Source of the DNA: a virus
IMG/VR virus record: IMGVR_UViG_3300012354_000004
Span: 1 to 43,506 of that record
DNA: 43,506 bases
Direction: 5' to 3' (one strand)
Made by a program: the position numbers and the translations under genes. The notes below the pieces were generated by a model that was given only the letters and a program-made list of their open reading frames with translations, was not told where the DNA came from and searched no databases. The number at the start of each line of letters is the position of its first letter. The stretch's first letter is position 1. Shown one piece after another: positions 6,322 through 14,651 of the stretch.

Positions 6322-8573
6322 GCAAAAACAGACGTCGTGCACCCTTGCCACAACAGAAAGCAGATCCGAATGTAGCGGTAGTCGTAGGCAATACAGCGCC
6401 ACAACAGCCTGCTATGATGCCTCGCAACATGCGTGCTTATATCCAAGAAGGTTACAGATCCTCTAAAACCGTTTTCAGAGTCGTTGGGCATATCGCGCGC
6501 GCTGGTTCTACGATCAAATGGAAGCATTATACGGACGAGACAAAAGAGCGTGAAATTGACGCTGGCCAGTCTGAGTTACTAAAGCTCTGGAACATGCCAG
6601 CGCCACGTGTGGCAGGTACAGCGTTCAGAGAGGCCATGATTGCGTATTATGCAATGACTGGCAACAATTATATTTATGGTATCAATGCCAGCAAGAATCC
6701 GAAAGCGAAATTTGACGAGCTGTATAATCTGAGGCCAGATCTCACAAAAATCAAAGTCAATGAGAACGGGCCTGAATACTACGAATTCGGGACATTCCAG
6801 CCTCCGAAACGATACGATCCGCTGCAGATTATGCATAATAAATTGTTCGCAGGCAATGATGACGTATACGGCCTCAGTCCAGTAGAAGTCGCTGCCATGC
6901 TCGTAGATATTCAGAAAGCCGGGCAAAAGTGGAATCTTGGGTTGCTTTCGAATATGGCCCGTCCAGGCGGGGCATGGGTCACTGATGCTTTGCTGGGCGA
7001 CACAGAATATAAGGGCCTGAAGAAAGAAATCAGAGATAAGTTTGCAGGGCCAAGGAATGCAGGTGAGACGGCTATCCTGCATGGCGGCGTCAAATGGCAA
7101 AGCATGTCTATGAGCCCGTACGAGCTGGATTGGCTTGAAAGCGACACAAAAGGCGATCGCGATATCGCAGGAATCTTCTTCAATTTCCCTACCTTCTTGC
7201 TCGGTCTGGCAGATGCTACATTTAATAACCAGGCCGAAGCGAAACACTTTCTGTATACAGATATCGTTTTCCCGATTATGGACATGTTTGTCGGTAGCTT
7301 GAATATGTGGCTCACACCCCGCTATGGCGGCTATCTGGACTACGACAAAGAGGATGTCGAGACCATACGGGAACGATTGCAAGAGGCAAAAGCTGTTGAG
7401 TCTGACAGGGCTGGCAATGAGTTCACGATAGGTACGTCAACATTCCATGAAACACGGACGATACAAGGCAAAGAACAATTGCCCAACAAAGATTTTGTGT
7501 TGTTGCAACAAGTGCCTGTTTTTGTCGATCAACTTGATGATTACATTCAAGCACAAATGGATAAAGTGTTAAACCCACTTCCTCCACCACCACCGTTACA
7601 GTTGCCACCAACAAAAGTAACAGAAGTTTCTGACGATACACAGAAGATGCTGCCAGCGCCACGTATGCGCTTATGGGAGTATGCGAAAGCGTTGGATCTT
7701 ACGACTCCCGAGCAGAAACAAAACTATCTCAAGAAGATGGAATCTCAGCGCGTCAAATGGGAAACGACGATAACCGAGCGGGTACAGGACTACTTCAAAG
7801 ATGAGCAGAAGACTGTTCTGGCCTCTTTGTCTGACAGCGTAGACCCTGGCCAGGCACAAGCAAAAGTGACGCATGCGCTAGACGTGGTACAGCAGTCAGG
7901 CGCATTGAAACATCTGATTGTCTCCCTCTATCAGGATGTTGGTACTGACGTAGGTACCGACACGCTGAAGGAACTGAAGTATGAGTACAGACCATTTCAG
8001 ACGAAAGACGACGATCCTACTGATCTTAATTTGTACGCTCCTGATGTATTGGTGTATTTGTACTCTCTTGCAGTGCAAAAAGTTCAACAAATCACAGACA
8101 CGACACGAGCAGAAATACAAAGTGTTTTGGCACAAGGGGTACAGGCAGGTGAGGCTCTACCAGCCCTCGTCAAACGATTGAATGATTTATACCTGGTTTC
8201 TATCATCCCAAAACGTTCTGAAAAAGTGGCCAGGACTGAAGTGATAGCTGCCTCAAACTACGGATCACAAGAAGCGGCTAAATCCAGTGGCTTGACACTC
8301 AAAAAAGTATGGTTAGCTACTTCAGACAGTCGCACGCGCCCGGATCACGCAGAGGCTGACGGGCAAGAGGTAGACATGGATGAGCCGTTTGAGGTAGGTG
8401 GCTCACAGTTGATGTATCCAGGCGATTCGTCGTTGGGCGCTTCTGCTGATGAGGTGGTGTCATGTAGGTGTACTCAATACTATAGACGGGTAAAAGAGGA
8501 CGATAACAAAAATATTCCTGCCAGGGAAGTATCCCGAGATCACTACAGAGAATTGCTGAGGGTGAAATCATGA
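6318..8573 (+). CDS. Portal protein fused to a MuF-like head morphogenesis domain
   Basis: A protein of 751 residues from the ATG at 6318, which overlaps the terL stop and follows GTGGAGG. Residues about 30-420 are an HK97-type portal (GNNYIYGINAS, LFAGNDDVYGLSPVEVA, NNQAEAKHFLYTDIVFPI). A proline linker follows (LPPPPPLQLPP). The C-terminal 300 residues end in an SPP1 gp7/Mu gpF-like domain (KVARTEVIAASNYGSQEA, then DSRTRPDHAEADGQ and VVSCRCTQYY). In most phages these are two genes. The dodecameric portal is the DNA channel, and the MuF part is normally an inner-head protein carried with it. Confidence 0.9.
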   Translation: MSKNRRRAPLPQQKADPNVAVVVGNTAPQQPAMMPRNMRAYIQEGYRSSKTVFRVVGHIARAGSTIKWKHYTDETKEREIDAGQSELLKLWNMPAPRVAGTAFREAMIAYYAMTGNNYIYGINASKNPKAKFDELYNLRPDLTKIKVNENGPEYYEFGTFQPPKRYDPLQIMHNKLFAGNDDVYGLSPVEVAAMLVDIQKAGQKWNLGLLSNMARPGGAWVTDALLGDTEYKGLKKEIRDKFAGPRNAGETAILHGGVKWQSMSMSPYELDWLESDTKGDRDIAGIFFNFPTFLLGLADATFNNQAEAKHFLYTDIVFPIMDMFVGSLNMWLTPRYGGYLDYDKEDVETIRERLQEAKAVESDRAGNEFTIGTSTFHETRTIQGKEQLPNKDFVLLQQVPVFVDQLDDYIQAQMDKVLNPLPPPPPLQLPPTKVTEVSDDTQKMLPAPRMRLWEYAKALDLTTPEQKQNYLKKMESQRVKWETTITERVQDYFKDEQKTVLASLSDSVDPGQAQAKVTHALDVVQQSGALKHLIVSLYQDVGTDVGTDTLKELKYEYRPFQTKDDDPTDLNLYAPDVLVYLYSLAVQKVQQITDTTRAEIQSVLAQGVQAGEALPALVKRLNDLYLVSIIPKRSEKVARTEVIAASNYGSQEAAKSSGLTLKKVWLATSDSRTRPDHAEADGQEVDMDEPFEVGGSQLMYPGDSSLGASADEVVSCRCTQYYRRVKEDDNKNIPAREVSRDHYRELLRVKS

Positions 8574-8797
8574 TCACGCCTAAAATGCCTGATGGGTATT
8601 ATCTTCTACAAGAGGTAGGAGTCTGGTACATCGTAAAAAGTGAGGAGCCATTTATGAAGTGGCTTCTTGACTCTATTGGAGATAGAAAGCGTTTTGAGAA
8701 CGAAAGCAGTTCACTTACTGAGGCTGTTGCCTATGCTCAAAAACATAAAGATCTGAACTTGAGCTATAACCAGGTTGTACCCGAGGTGGAATCATGA
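8570..8797 (+). CDS. Small unknown protein between portal and protease
   Basis: A protein of 75 residues whose start overlaps the portal stop (ATGA at 8570) and whose stop overlaps the protease start (ATGA at 8794). The two four-base overlaps show translational coupling and argue that it is real. The sequence (DGYYLLQEVGVWYIVKSEEPFMKWLLDSIG) has no motif that I recognise. Confidence 0.7.
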   Translation: MITPKMPDGYYLLQEVGVWYIVKSEEPFMKWLLDSIGDRKRFENESSSLTEAVAYAQKHKDLNLSYNQVVPEVES

Positions 8798-9855
8798 GAG
8801 TAGCCAAAGTTGAGCGCAAAACTGAATACTTTCCGATTATCGGCGAGATCAAAGCAACCAATGACGAAAAGGGCATCACTGAAGGCTATCTTAACTTTGT
8901 GGGCAATATCGACTTTGGCGACGATCGGACCATGCCGGGCGCTTTTAAAAGAACCATTGCGGATAGCTACGCTCGCAAAAGCGCACAAGGGCTAGATTTC
9001 TTATGGCCGTATCTCTGGAATCATGATTACAACATCTTGCCGCCTGGCGGTATTTTTGAGGCCAATGAGGACAAGAAGGGCCTCTACATCAAAACACAGT
9101 ACAACATGGATACTCAGCTCGGGCGGGAACTCTATAGCAGCTTCAAAATGGGCACGATGAAAAAGCAATCGATGGGCTATAAAGCGATCCGCTATGAATA
9201 TGTGAAGGATGGGACGCGTTCCATACGTAATCTGCTAGAAGTCGCAATCATGGAAGGAAGCGCGGTAGTCTTCCCGATGAACGATCTTGCTGATGTGACC
9301 ACGGTAAAAAGGACATTTCTTATGCAAAAACCAACTGTAAAAGACTTCACCGCTACCTACCAGGAGCGACTACAGGACGATTGGCAGGATGATCTCTGGA
9401 ATTTGTGGTATGCACTCAAATCTGAGATTATTTCTGCTTTTCAGGTTGGGGATAGCCCTGTAGAAGACGTGAGATCAGCGCTAGACCAGTTTTCACAAGC
9501 CATGCTCGCTTATGTGCAGCAAGGCGTGGATCTGGGCATGGTTGAGGCGCTACAGCCTGACGATGACGAGGTCTCTTATGGATGGATGTCAGGGGAGCCA
9601 GGCCAGGAGCAAAAAGCAGGCAGGGTCATTTCTGCCAGGAACCACACATTGATGACGAAGGCTATTCAGGGCATTCAAGGGCATTGTAACGAAATGAAAT
9701 CAATGCTCACAGCAGCACAGCAACAAGGCTATCCTAACACCATGAGCGCGGGTGATCCACCTCAGCAAAAGGATAGTCAGGAAGATGACGCGGTATCCAC
9801 TCATCTACAAGGATTGCTGGCTGACATCACCATCAAAAACATTTTAAGAAAGTAG
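8794..9855 (+). CDS. HK97-family prohead maturation protease with C-terminal extension
   Basis: A protein of 353 residues. The first 170 residues match the S78 protease: ITEGYLNFVGNIDFGDDRTM, His77 in LWNHD, Ser126 in KKQSMGY, and LLEVAIMEGSAVVFPMN. It cleaves the capsid N-terminal region and itself inside the prohead. Residues 175-353 are an acidic, glutamine-rich extension beyond the usual length, which may act as scaffold. It is coupled to the gene before it and followed by the capsid gene after nine bases. Confidence 0.93.
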   Translation: MRVAKVERKTEYFPIIGEIKATNDEKGITEGYLNFVGNIDFGDDRTMPGAFKRTIADSYARKSAQGLDFLWPYLWNHDYNILPPGGIFEANEDKKGLYIKTQYNMDTQLGRELYSSFKMGTMKKQSMGYKAIRYEYVKDGTRSIRNLLEVAIMEGSAVVFPMNDLADVTTVKRTFLMQKPTVKDFTATYQERLQDDWQDDLWNLWYALKSEIISAFQVGDSPVEDVRSALDQFSQAMLAYVQQGVDLGMVEALQPDDDEVSYGWMSGEPGQEQKAGRVISARNHTLMTKAIQGIQGHCNEMKSMLTAAQQQGYPNTMSAGDPPQQKDSQEDDAVSTHLQGLLADITIKNILRK

Positions 9856-9864
9856 GATACCTAC

Positions 9865-11184
9865 ATGGCAGTATCATCGGTAGAACTGAAAGAGCTGACT
9901 GAAGCCATTCAGAAGCTGAACAAAGATCTTGACGAACGGGTCAGGACGGTTGAAACGTGGCAAGTCAAAACTGAGGAAAAGATCAGCAAAGGTGGCACGG
10001 TCCCGGCTGAAGCAAAGGCCGAACTAGATGCCTTCAATACTGAGATCAACACATTGAAGGAAAAATACAACGAGCTGATTGCTGAGCAGAAAGAAGAGAA
10101 ATTAGCTGCACAGCGTCCTGGCTACGCGGGCAACTATGCTGGCAAACGAGGCCAGAAACCAGCCGCCACGAAAGCAATTGAAAAATGGATACGTAAGCGT
10201 GGCGATATTGACGCTTTAACCAGTGAGGAGCGCAAATTGATTGACTTCAATCAGATGGATATGAGCCAGTATCCTGATGAGCAGAAAGTTATGGTGAGTG
10301 CGGCCAGTGATCTCGGGGGATTCTTCAGTGGGACTGACCTCAGCGACAAATTCATTCAGAAGCTCTTCTTAATCAGCCCGGTACGCTCTCTGGCCGACAT
10401 GCAAACCATCGGCGGGGAAAAGTTGCTCATTCCTTCTGAGGGCGCAACGGATACGAACATATTCTGGTCAGATGAGCAGTCCGGATTCCAGGCGTCCACT
10501 GATCCAAATTTGGGCATGCTCGAGATTTATGCCCGCGAACTCAACGGCTACCTGAAGCTCTCGAAGCAGAACCTGGAAGATTCAGTTTTTGACATTGAAG
10601 GCTACATTCTCAAAAGGTTGACGCGTCAATTCGCGCAAAAAGAAGGTGCGGCTTTCCTGACTGGCGATGGTGTAGCAAGGCCGGAAGGCATCCTCACCAA
10701 CGCTGCACTGGCGGGTACGGGCATCAATGTCTATACAACTCCCTCACAGGCTGGTGCTATTAAGCCTGCTGACGATATTCAGTTGATGCATGCCACGAAA
10801 TCAGGGTATCGCAAAACAGGTACTTGGATGATGAGCAATGCCACGATTGGCGTCCACCGGCTGTATGTGGACAGCCAGCAGCGGCCCATCTGGACCATGT
10901 TTGGTGATGAGTTCCGCGAAACACTGTTCGGTCGTCCGATCGTAGAAATGCCTGACATGGTCAATCCTACTACTCCTGGTGGCACGACATACTCTTCTGG
11001 CAATATGCCCGTGATCTTTGGAGACATCAATCAGGGCTATCAGATTGTGGATCGTGTCGGGCTTACCTTCCAGACGCTGAAGGAATTGTTTGCCATTCAG
11101 AATCAGGTAGCCTACCTTGCGCGCATGCGCGTCGGTGGCAAAGTGGTTCTGCCCGAGGCTATTGCGGTCATGAAGATACCGTAA
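9865..11184 (+). CDS. Major capsid protein, HK97 fold
   Basis: A protein of 439 residues, preceded by GTAGGAT. Residues 1-85 form a charged coiled coil (the delta or scaffold domain removed on maturation). The shell domain starts around 140-150 (SAASDLGGFF) and carries family signatures such as ELNGYLKLSKQNLEDS and EGAAFLTGDGVARPEGIL. The C-terminus (RVGGKVVLPEAIAVMKI) is typical. The adjoining protease is its processing enzyme. Confidence 0.95.
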   Translation: MAVSSVELKELTEAIQKLNKDLDERVRTVETWQVKTEEKISKGGTVPAEAKAELDAFNTEINTLKEKYNELIAEQKEEKLAAQRPGYAGNYAGKRGQKPAATKAIEKWIRKRGDIDALTSEERKLIDFNQMDMSQYPDEQKVMVSAASDLGGFFSGTDLSDKFIQKLFLISPVRSLADMQTIGGEKLLIPSEGATDTNIFWSDEQSGFQASTDPNLGMLEIYARELNGYLKLSKQNLEDSVFDIEGYILKRLTRQFAQKEGAAFLTGDGVARPEGILTNAALAGTGINVYTTPSQAGAIKPADDIQLMHATKSGYRKTGTWMMSNATIGVHRLYVDSQQRPIWTMFGDEFRETLFGRPIVEMPDMVNPTTPGGTTYSSGNMPVIFGDINQGYQIVDRVGLTFQTLKELFAIQNQVAYLARMRVGGKVVLPEAIAVMKIP

Positions 11185-11191
11185 AGGGAGC

Positions 11192-11557
11192 ATGAACGTG
11201 AAATCAAATACACGCACAGTCTTAGCGGACACATTGACCAATGTTTCTTCATACTCATCCGGTCCATTGGATGTGGGTGATTTGAATGAACTTCTTGTGA
11301 CTATAGGGTCTGTAACCGTTTCTAATCCCTATCCTCATACTGTCACCTTTCTCGTAAAGGCCATTGATGCAAATGGAAATTTGTTTACTCTAGTACAGTT
11401 GGGGCCACTCTCAACTACTGCTATTGTTCAAGGTGTGAGTATTGGGGCAGGATTAACTAACGTTCCTGTAGCATTTGGAGATCAGATACAAATTGATCTC
11501 AGCAACATCCAGCCCGATGACACAGTTTCTGCGCAAATGTCCATTAAGGGAAAATAA
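11192..11557 (+). CDS. Beta-rich structural protein after the capsid gene (decoration candidate)
   Basis: A protein of 121 residues preceded by AAAGGGAG, starting seven bases after the capsid stop. It is predicted to be almost entirely beta strand (TVSNPYPHTVTFLVKAIDANGN, GDQIQIDLSNIQPDDTVSAQMSI), like a small jelly-roll. Position and fold suggest a head decoration protein. No family is recognised. Confidence 0.6.
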   Translation: MNVKSNTRTVLADTLTNVSSYSSGPLDVGDLNELLVTIGSVTVSNPYPHTVTFLVKAIDANGNLFTLVQLGPLSTTAIVQGVSIGAGLTNVPVAFGDQIQIDLSNIQPDDTVSAQMSIKGK

Positions 11558-11571
11558 GCTTATAGACAAAG

Positions 11572-11638
11572 TTTATTATCGTTTCGATACCCCAAACGAT
11601 AATAAGAAATGTATCTCGTTTTCTTATTATCGTTTGGG
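11572..11638 (+). promoter_or_regulatory. Long perfect hairpin in the late mRNA plus a third copy of its core
   Basis: Bases 11591-11609 and 11620-11638 are perfect 19-bp reverse complements (core AAACGATAATAA / TTATTATCGTTT) with a 10-base loop. The core TTATTATCGTTT also occurs at 11573-11584. The hairpin ends 19 bases before the next start codon and has no U-tract. A terminator is unlikely. It may be an mRNA stability or processing element, a partial attenuator, or a DNA operator. Confidence 0.7.
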
Positions 11639-11657
11639 TGCATAAGGATAGAAGACA

Positions 11658-12116
11658 ATGCCTTTTTACGGAGTACGAGGCGGAAAAAATCCGCTTAAAG
11701 AATTCTGGACAATCCAGACACAGGTACCAAAGGCGTATACCGCTTCAGCCAACGGCGGCAACATTGATCGCTATCGCAACGGCGGTTATGCCGCTTTGAA
11801 TCTGGAATTGCTGCCCGGCTTGTGGACTGACGGAACGCACGCATTTGTGATTGAAGAAGCTGATGACAACGGTTCGGGCGCGCCTGGTACATATGGGACC
11901 GTCGCTATAACCGACTTGCTCTATGACGCGAATGCAAACGCGGCTGGCGGGACCTTCACCTCGATTACAGCGGCCACGAGCACCGTGCAAAGGATTGACT
12001 ACATCGGTAGGAAGCGTTGGGTACGCACGCGCTATGTTGCCAGTGGTACGACCACAGGTGCGGTGTTTGCGGTGGTAGGGCATCTGTTCTCACCAGCGAT
12101 TTTGCCAGCGGCCTAG
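11658..12116 (+). CDS. Head-region structural protein, unknown
   Basis: A protein of 152 residues in the slot between capsid and connector genes. It has the pattern FVIEEADDNGSGAPGTYGTV...STVQRIDYIGRKRWVRTRYVASGTTTGAVFAVV, which I associate with small phage head-decoration or auxiliary capsid proteins that follow HK97-type capsid genes. It is preceded by AAGGATAGAA and by the 19-bp hairpin. A decoration role is inferred. Confidence 0.65.
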   Translation: MPFYGVRGGKNPLKEFWTIQTQVPKAYTASANGGNIDRYRNGGYAALNLELLPGLWTDGTHAFVIEEADDNGSGAPGTYGTVAITDLLYDANANAAGGTFTSITAATSTVQRIDYIGRKRWVRTRYVASGTTTGAVFAVVGHLFSPAILPAA

Positions 12117-12139
12117 CCTCATAGAGAAAGTGTGAAATC

Positions 12140-12808
12140 ATGGCAGAGAGTTTGAAGTTAGATTGGCAAGTCACCGTAGCGCCCACGGTAGAACCTGTTA
12201 CCCTGAGCGACCTTCGTTCAACTTCAACAGGCTCATACTTGCGTGTGGACTTTACCGATGATGACGCCGTGCTCTCTGCCCTGATTTCGCAGTGCAGGCT
12301 CATTGCTGAGCAGATCACCGGCAAGTCATTAGCACCGCAAACTCTTCAAGCAATGTGGACAATGCCGCAAGTGAATGCTGGTTCTTTAAGCGGTTTTAAG
12401 CTGCTCTATGATCAAGACTTTTACCAGTACAATGAATCGTTGGGCGCGAATCCATTCTCACCAGCGCCGTTTGTGTTGACGCTGCCTCAGCCACCATTGG
12501 TAGCTGTTTCATTGTTTGAATATCGAATAACCGTATTCAATCCCTGGCAAACATGGCCTCAGAATATCAATGGTTTTCCGAACTATGTAGCAGATGCTCT
12601 GCCTACACCAGGTGTGGTGTATTTGCAATATCCGCCGCCTGCCTATCAATACAGGCTAACATTCACGGCTGGCTACACGACGTTGCCTCCGGATCTGAAA
12701 TTGGCATTGATGCAATTCATTGCCTGGAAATATGAAAATCGGACAGGTGAAACCATGCCTGCTGAAATACAAAACGCCTTAATGGGCAACAAGTCGTGGA
12801 TGCTCTAA
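12140..12808 (+). CDS. Head-tail connector (adaptor) protein, HK97 gp6-like
   Basis: A protein of 222 residues. It follows the gp6/gp15-type adaptor pattern: VTLSDLRSTSTGSYLRVDFTDDDAVLSALISQCRLIAEQITGKSL near the N-terminus, a long beta insertion, and a C-terminal helix (DLKLALMQFIAWKYENRTGE). Adaptors form a ring under the portal. It overlaps or abuts the next gene. Confidence 0.8.
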   Translation: MAESLKLDWQVTVAPTVEPVTLSDLRSTSTGSYLRVDFTDDDAVLSALISQCRLIAEQITGKSLAPQTLQAMWTMPQVNAGSLSGFKLLYDQDFYQYNESLGANPFSPAPFVLTLPQPPLVAVSLFEYRITVFNPWQTWPQNINGFPNYVADALPTPGVVYLQYPPPAYQYRLTFTAGYTTLPPDLKLALMQFIAWKYENRTGETMPAEIQNALMGNKSWML

Positions 12809-13212
12809 TGGGTGATAACACCATCGGCGCATCACGAAAACGTGTGTCGTCTTCAGCGTCTGGCAGGAAGATTATCTGCCAGATACAAAAAGACATGGGC
12901 GCTACAACGGCTCCTGATGGCCAAGGCGGCTATACATCCGATTGGCAAACGGTTACTGGCCTGGCCAATGTGCCTATGACGTTTCGGACGTGGAGCCCCT
13001 ATCAACAGTTCCTTGCCCAGCAGAGATATCCAGGTGTCAACGTTCGGATGTTCATGAGGTATCGTCGCTCTGCTAGAGTTGATGAAACCATGCGCGTGGT
13101 GTATGGCAATCACATCTACTTGATACGAGGCGCCGAGAACTACGATCAGGATAATGACACCATCATACTGTACTGCGAAGAGCTGCAAGCTACAGGGAGT
13201 GTGCGCACATGA
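12808..13212 (+). CDS. Head closure (stopper) protein, SPP1 gp16-like
   Basis: A protein of 134 residues from the ATG at 12808, which overlaps the stop of the connector gene (TAATG). An in-frame ATG at 12796 is also possible. The beta-barrel pattern DWQTVTGLANVPMTFRTWSPYQQFLAQQ...VVYGNHIYLIRGAENYDQDNDTIILYCEE is that of head-tail adaptors which close the connector after packaging. Its stop overlaps the next start. Confidence 0.75.
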   Translation: MGDNTIGASRKRVSSSASGRKIICQIQKDMGATTAPDGQGGYTSDWQTVTGLANVPMTFRTWSPYQQFLAQQRYPGVNVRMFMRYRRSARVDETMRVVYGNHIYLIRGAENYDQDNDTIILYCEELQATGSVRT

Positions 13213-13541
13213 GCGAAATAGTACAGATACAGGGCCTTTCCACTGTTTTTAAAATGATGGATGACTTTTCTCTGAAGGCAGAGAAGCGCGCGAATGAAGC
13301 GTTGCAGGGAGCTGGCATTGAATGCCAGGCGCTAGCAAAGCAAAACTGCCCTGTAGATACAGGCCGTTTGCGCGCAAGTATCCAATATGAAAAGAAGCCT
13401 TTACTGGTAACAGTCTCTACTAATGTAAGCTACAGCAAGTATATAGAGTTCGGGACTGTCCATATGCGCGCACGCCCGTACTTGTACCCTGCCTGGAAAA
13501 CTGCAGCGCAACATCTCATAGAGGAGTTGAGCAGCCTATGA
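13209..13541 (+). CDS. HK97 gp10-like tail/head-tail joining protein
   Basis: A protein of 110 residues. It shows the family signature ALAKQNCPVDTGRLRASI, then SYSKYIEFGT and RARPYLYPAW near the C-terminus. It shares a four-base overlap with the gene on each side. Members link the finished head to the tail terminator. Confidence 0.88.
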   Translation: MSEIVQIQGLSTVFKMMDDFSLKAEKRANEALQGAGIECQALAKQNCPVDTGRLRASIQYEKKPLLVTVSTNVSYSKYIEFGTVHMRARPYLYPAWKTAAQHLIEELSSL

Positions 13542-13954
13542 GTAATCAAACGTCTCTTGTGGAGCTGCAACCCGCTATCTTTACAAAACTGACAGCGGAT
13601 AGCGCACTCATGGCAATTGCAACAGGCGTATTCGATTTTGGCGCGGTGCCTGTTAATCAGCCGTTCCCGTATATCACGCTCGGAGACGACACAGAAGCGC
13701 CGATGAACGCATTTGGCACGCGTGGCTATGAGGCGACGGTCACGCTTCACATTTGGGACAACACACCAAATTTCAAGCGATGTAAAACCATCCTGGCACA
13801 TATGAACCGGCTGCTTGATCAACAGGCGCTCACATTGGCGACACAACATCACGTCGGCACGTGGTACGACTTTAGCGCAACTATGAATGATCCCGGCCTG
13901 GACAATATTCGGCATGTGCCGGTCAGGTATCGGTTCGAAACTCAGGAACAATAA
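13538..13954 (+). CDS. Tail completion/terminator protein, DUF3168-like
   Basis: A protein of 138 residues: LQPAIFTKLTADSALMAIATGVFDFGAVPVNQPFPYITLGDD, then EATVTLHIWDNTPNFKRCKTILAHMNRLLD. This is the DUF3168/gpU-like fold, which forms the ring that stops tail-tube growth. Its position between the gp10-like and tail-tube genes agrees. Confidence 0.87.
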   Translation: MSNQTSLVELQPAIFTKLTADSALMAIATGVFDFGAVPVNQPFPYITLGDDTEAPMNAFGTRGYEATVTLHIWDNTPNFKRCKTILAHMNRLLDQQALTLATQHHVGTWYDFSATMNDPGLDNIRHVPVRYRFETQEQ

Positions 13955-13974
13955 ACGTTATGGAGACAAAAAAA

Positions 13975-14205
13975 ATGGAAACAAAGAGAGAAACTTTGCA
14001 GGAGCGCATAGAGCGTGACTTTACCTATCATGAGACAAAACCTGGACAGCAGGAACGCTATGTACAGCTACGTGACGAATACAAGAAGTTAGCATTACTT
14101 GTAGCTGAATTGACTCCTACAAGTCGTGAACAATCTCTTGCTCTTACTGAGCTTGAATACAGCAATATGATGGCAAACGCCGCCATTGCAAGGAACGAAG
14201 CATAG
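13975..14205 (+). CDS. Small charged helical protein before the tail-tube gene
   Basis: A protein of 76 residues from the ATG at 13975, set by TGGAGA eight bases upstream; an ATG at 13960 would itself overlap that ribosome site. It is highly charged and helical (ETLQERIERDFTYHETKPGQQERY...YKKLALLVAELTPTSREQ). No family is recognised. Confidence 0.6.
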   Translation: METKRETLQERIERDFTYHETKPGQQERYVQLRDEYKKLALLVAELTPTSREQSLALTELEYSNMMANAAIARNEA

Positions 14206-14225
14206 CAAGAAAGGATTAATACATC

Positions 14226-14624
14226 ATGGCTATTGCAGCATATCCAGCGACTTTGAAAATTGGAGCTAATGCCATTCTCGACATTCAGACGCATGACTTG
14301 CCGTTCAAGATGGATACAGCGGAAACCACCGCATTTAGCGGTAGTGGTGGAGCTGCTATCGGCACAAAAACCTTTATCCCTACCCTGCTTGGTATGCAGT
14401 GCAAGATAGCTGGTTCGTGGAATAAGGCCGATACGAACGGACAGGCAACGATGGAAACGAACTTCTTTGCCAGGACAAAAACGACGTTTATCTATTCACC
14501 GAACGGCACGAATACATACACGTTCGGAGCGTGGATAACTGACTATGGCATCAAAACCGACCCAAAGAACAAAGTTGACGTTGATTTCGGGTTGCTCATG
14601 GATGGAAACGTCACGCTGGCATAA
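14226..14624 (+). CDS. Major tail tube protein (short paralogue)
   Basis: A protein of 132 residues preceded by AAAGGA. It shows the tail-tube pattern: LKIGANAILDIQTHDLPFKMDTAETTAFSGSGGAAIGTKTFIPTL, a strand-rich middle, and GLLMDGNVTLA. The next gene has the same MAIA start and a similar TTxF...KxFxPT block, so the two look like a duplicated pair. Tail-tube subunits stack as hexameric rings around the tape measure. Confidence 0.8.
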   Translation: MAIAAYPATLKIGANAILDIQTHDLPFKMDTAETTAFSGSGGAAIGTKTFIPTLLGMQCKIAGSWNKADTNGQATMETNFFARTKTTFIYSPNGTNTYTFGAWITDYGIKTDPKNKVDVDFGLLMDGNVTLA

Positions 14625-14651
14625 TAACCGCCGTAGGAAGGATAAAGCCAC

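Noticed and set aside
6579-7382. A 267-codon open frame on the minus strand inside the portal gene.
   Set aside because: Its product shows no domain-like pattern, it lies antisense to an unmistakable portal, and no ribosome site or operon partner supports it.
13430-13951. A 173-codon minus-strand frame opposite two head-completion genes.
   Set aside because: The product is rich in Cys and Arg without a motif pattern, as expected of a shadow frame.
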